DNA of 21,314 nucleotides from positions 1 through 21,314 of the forward strand of contig MSJH02000353.1 in the NCBI GenBank assembly GCA_001931875.2. The letters run 5' to 3'. The stretch comes from Byssochlamys sp. IMV 00236. Lineage: Eukaryota > Ascomycota > Eurotiomycetes > Eurotiales > Thermoascaceae. Position numbers and translations under genes: made by a program. Below, one piece after another: positions 19,279 through 21,314 of this stretch. The first letter of the stretch is position 1, and each line of letters begins with the position of its first letter. The notes under the pieces were generated by a model. The model saw only the letters and a list, made by a program, of their open reading frames with translations, did not search any database and had not been told where the DNA came from.

Positions 19279-20932
19279 ATGCATAAATTGACTTTTTTCT
19301 CTTCTTCCTTTTTTTTCCCTCTTTCTTCACATTTCCTTTTTACTTTGTATTGTTGTCGACTAGTTAAAATTTACAATGTAAGTATTTAACTTGTATAAAA
19401 GTCACATAACCATTCTAAAAAATACTTTGAATAGGTTCAAGAAGAGGATGGTGTGCTCGTTGGTGACCTTAAAATCTCTGTTGGCATCATAATTAAGAGA
19501 GAAGCTCTCAGGCTTCACCCTGATTATAACCAATTAAAGTATGATGAGAGGGACATTGTGGAGTAAGTTGCATTAAACTATTATAATGTAATTTAGTTGC
19601 TTAACAGTCAAAACGTTTAGCCTAGGTCTTAACCCCGTTCTTGACCTTTCAAATTTGGATGGTTCTCAGGAAAAGCTGTTCGATAGCAAGATTTGGAAGG
19701 TGCTGAGAGAAAAATATGACCAAGCTTTCCATGACAACGCTCAGGTTGTCTCCAAGGACGAGGGAAAGCTTGAGGAGATCGAAAAGGTAAACGTCTATAG
19801 AGCCAAATTGGCTTGTTCATTCTCACTAATGGTTTGACTTAGTTTGCAAAAGCTAATCTGCGGGACGCCTGTGCTTATGCTTACAAGAACGAAATGAAGA
19901 GCACAAGCGCTGATGAGGCTGACTTGTTCGCGATGTATGCCTACTAATAAGTAATATCGCATTTGAACAGTTTACAAATAACTAATTCTTCTGAAATTTA
20001 TTTAGCTTGGAGATGCTGGAGTACCATGGGTATATCTTTGACAAAGACATTGGCATTACCGAAGCCGACCTCACGGTGAAGATGTGGGGGTGTCTTTTGG
20101 AGAAGTTGTTTAGGCAGACGGCCCTGAGGTGCAAGTGGTAAGTAGAACATTGCTATTGTGCTTGAATTTATATAATAATAATTATCATTCAGCTGTGAGT
20201 TCGCTGGTGACTCCTCGGAAACTACGGATAGCCCCGGCTTCAAGGTCGACCTCAGGGTTGTCAGAGACACCCTTCTCCGCAGAAACAAAGAGGCTGACGC
20301 TGGCAACATGGAGATGGCCAGGATGGATGCATCTGTAATCAAGACTTGCTCATATAAAACAAAGCTACTTATCGAGTCAAAGTGTGTCCTTGACCGCCTG
20401 GTCCGCGCAAGCCCCCACTGGGCCATGGACGTTGCTGTTCCTGCGCTGCAGATTATAGGTGAATAACTCTTAGTTAATGAAGACAAACACTGCCTCTAAC
20501 TGTGCCAAAATTATAGAAAACAAGGCTGTTCTTCTCTCGATGAGGTCGGTGGCTCCTGGGCTGTACGTTGCGGTAAAGGAAGTAGCCGCAACAATTCCAG
20601 GCAGGGTGTCATATGTTAAAGACTTCCGTCAAGCCATCCACTTGCTCTTCAAATTCAAGGTACATATTACAAAAAAAAAAAAAGATAGTTTAATGTTCTA
20701 ACCACATTTATAGAGAGCAAGTTTTGATGTGGCGAAAGTTTACTTGCAAGGCAGTAAAACCGTCAGCAGCAACAGCACTTCTTGGCTACGGAGAACTTGG
20801 ATCCCCCCCAAGAAGCAACAAGAAGAGAATAGTGCCAGATACACCTCATGCCCTTGTCTCTGGAGATTTGTAATATATGTTTTAGTTTTAATAATAAAAG
20901 ATTATATGGAGCTGAACCTCACTATCAATTGA
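19279..20932 (+). CDS. Unknown family protein, possible PD-(D/E)XK nuclease-like core, eight exons, C-terminus probably frameshifted
   Basis: Exons are 19279-19377, 19435-19562, 19621-19786, 19843-19934, 20006-20137, 20193-20458, 20517-20659 and 20714-20932 (1245 nt, 414 codons). All seven introns (54-71 nt) keep the frame, and several have clear branch sites (CTCTAACTG, TTCTAACC). I recognise the style (IWKVLREKYDQ; YIFDKDIGITEADLTVKMWG) as a repetitive family of Mucoromycota with no known function. Residues 222-227 (FKVDLR) and 264-269 (LLIESK) give a D...ExK pattern on predicted strands, followed by strands at about 288-294 and 299-313, as in PD-(D/E)XK folds; this is inference. Exon 1 is uncertain. 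It runs through a T/C-rich tract and reads as FFSSSFFFPLSS, but it holds the only in-frame ATG found upstream of the conserved region. A C7 run at 20803-20809 shifts the frame; one base fewer would end the protein at a TAA (20871-20873) ahead of the poly(A) signal. Codons end in G or C more often than in neighbouring genes. Confidence 0.6.
20893..20898 (+). terminator. Polyadenylation signal of the right-end gene
   Basis: AATAAA lies here, upstream of the stop codon of the frame as sequenced (20930-20932) but 20 nt after the stop in the alternative frame (20871-20873). Its position supports the idea that the gene normally ends at 20873. Confidence 0.5.
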
Positions 20933-21314
20933 CCAAAAGGTCAGTTACGTATTGTTTCAGAGTGTTTGAATTTGTAATGTTTTGAAAGAAGTTTATGGTT
21001 TAAAGAACAAAAAGATGAAGATGAGGGGAAAAGGATGTCAGAATCATAAATGGACCTATCTGTTCTACAAAGTAGAAAGGATGATTATTTCTAATTTCTT
21101 TGAAATGGACAAAATATAGGGAACGGGTGTATATGATCTAGAGACTTGACCTGAATAAAACAAAGTATAATATGAAAATTCATGAGTGGCTACTATAAAA
21201 TCGTGTGCATTTAAACTTTTCCTTTGTTTCTCTGCCTCACTCACTCCCTTTGTAATCATACCACACGAAAAAAAAGCTGAAAACATCCACCTCGTCCAAA
21301 AAAAAAAAAAAAAA
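20933..21314. other. Right-edge intergenic sequence ending in an A run
   Basis: No coding frame was recognised. The region from about 21215 becomes rich in T and C (CCTTTGTTTCTCTGCCTCAC), as expected upstream of another plus-strand gene beyond the window. The last 17 bases (21298-21314) are all A. Confidence 0.45.

Noticed and set aside
19998..20486. Minus-strand 162-codon frame opposite the right-end gene
   Set aside because: It crosses three introns of a well-supported plus-strand gene and has no recognisable domain.
1..21314. CRISPR arrays, operons or bacterial-type defence genes
   Set aside because: All well-supported genes are spliced eukaryotic genes, and the only regular array is the transposon's 22-nt subterminal repeat without spacers.

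Overview
The window looks like nuclear DNA of a filamentous fungus of the Mucoromycota, most likely Mucorales. Four things point there. The genes carry many 47-74 nt GT-AG introns with CTAAC/CTAAT-type branch sites. The intergenic DNA is AT-rich. There is a Tc1/mariner transposase whose sequence style I associate with Mucorales. Two or three proteins resemble families I know only from Mucoromycota. I assembled every gene model by hand from splice sites and checked that the reading frame is continuous across all exons. Similarity statements come from recognition, not from a database search.

Left end, 1-4207: transposon graveyard. A truncated transposase copy on the plus strand (1-505) faces a truncated copy on the minus strand (2325-1606). 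The 297 bp they share inside the window are identical and inverted. The minus copy keeps its outer terminus (to about 2643), which carries eight direct repeats at a strict 22-nt period. A 70-bp direct repeat lies between the two copies. Decayed coding fragments follow (about 2734-3455), then about 750 bp without a gene.

Middle, 4208-10124: a seven-exon gene for a 397-aa seven-transmembrane, receptor-like protein with a Cys-rich N-terminus (+). Next is a six-exon gene for an 844-aa protein with two START-type lipid-binding domains and a C-terminal membrane anchor (+). Converging on it is a two-exon gene for the complex I subunit NDUFS5 (-), with only 61 bp between the stop codons and apparently overlapping 3' ends.

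Right half, 10460-18266 (-): a four-exon gene for a 2522-aa spectraplakin-like cytolinker. It has tandem CH domains (actin binding), a rod of about 2000 residues, and a C-terminal GAS2/GAR domain (microtubule binding) flanked by two candidate EB1-binding motifs. One exon is only 11 nt long and one intron contains a 44-bp AT microsatellite. This is the most interesting object here: a fungal protein laid out like an animal actin-microtubule crosslinker.

Right end, 19279-20932 (+): an eight-exon gene of an unrecognised, probably Mucoromycota-specific family. A D...ExK pattern hints at a PD-(D/E)XK nuclease-like core, and a C7 homopolymer seems to frameshift its C-terminus. The last about 380 bp hold no gene that I can support.

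The genes do not form a functional cluster. They are independent eukaryotic genes: membrane receptor-like, lipid transfer, respiratory chain, cytoskeleton and unknown.
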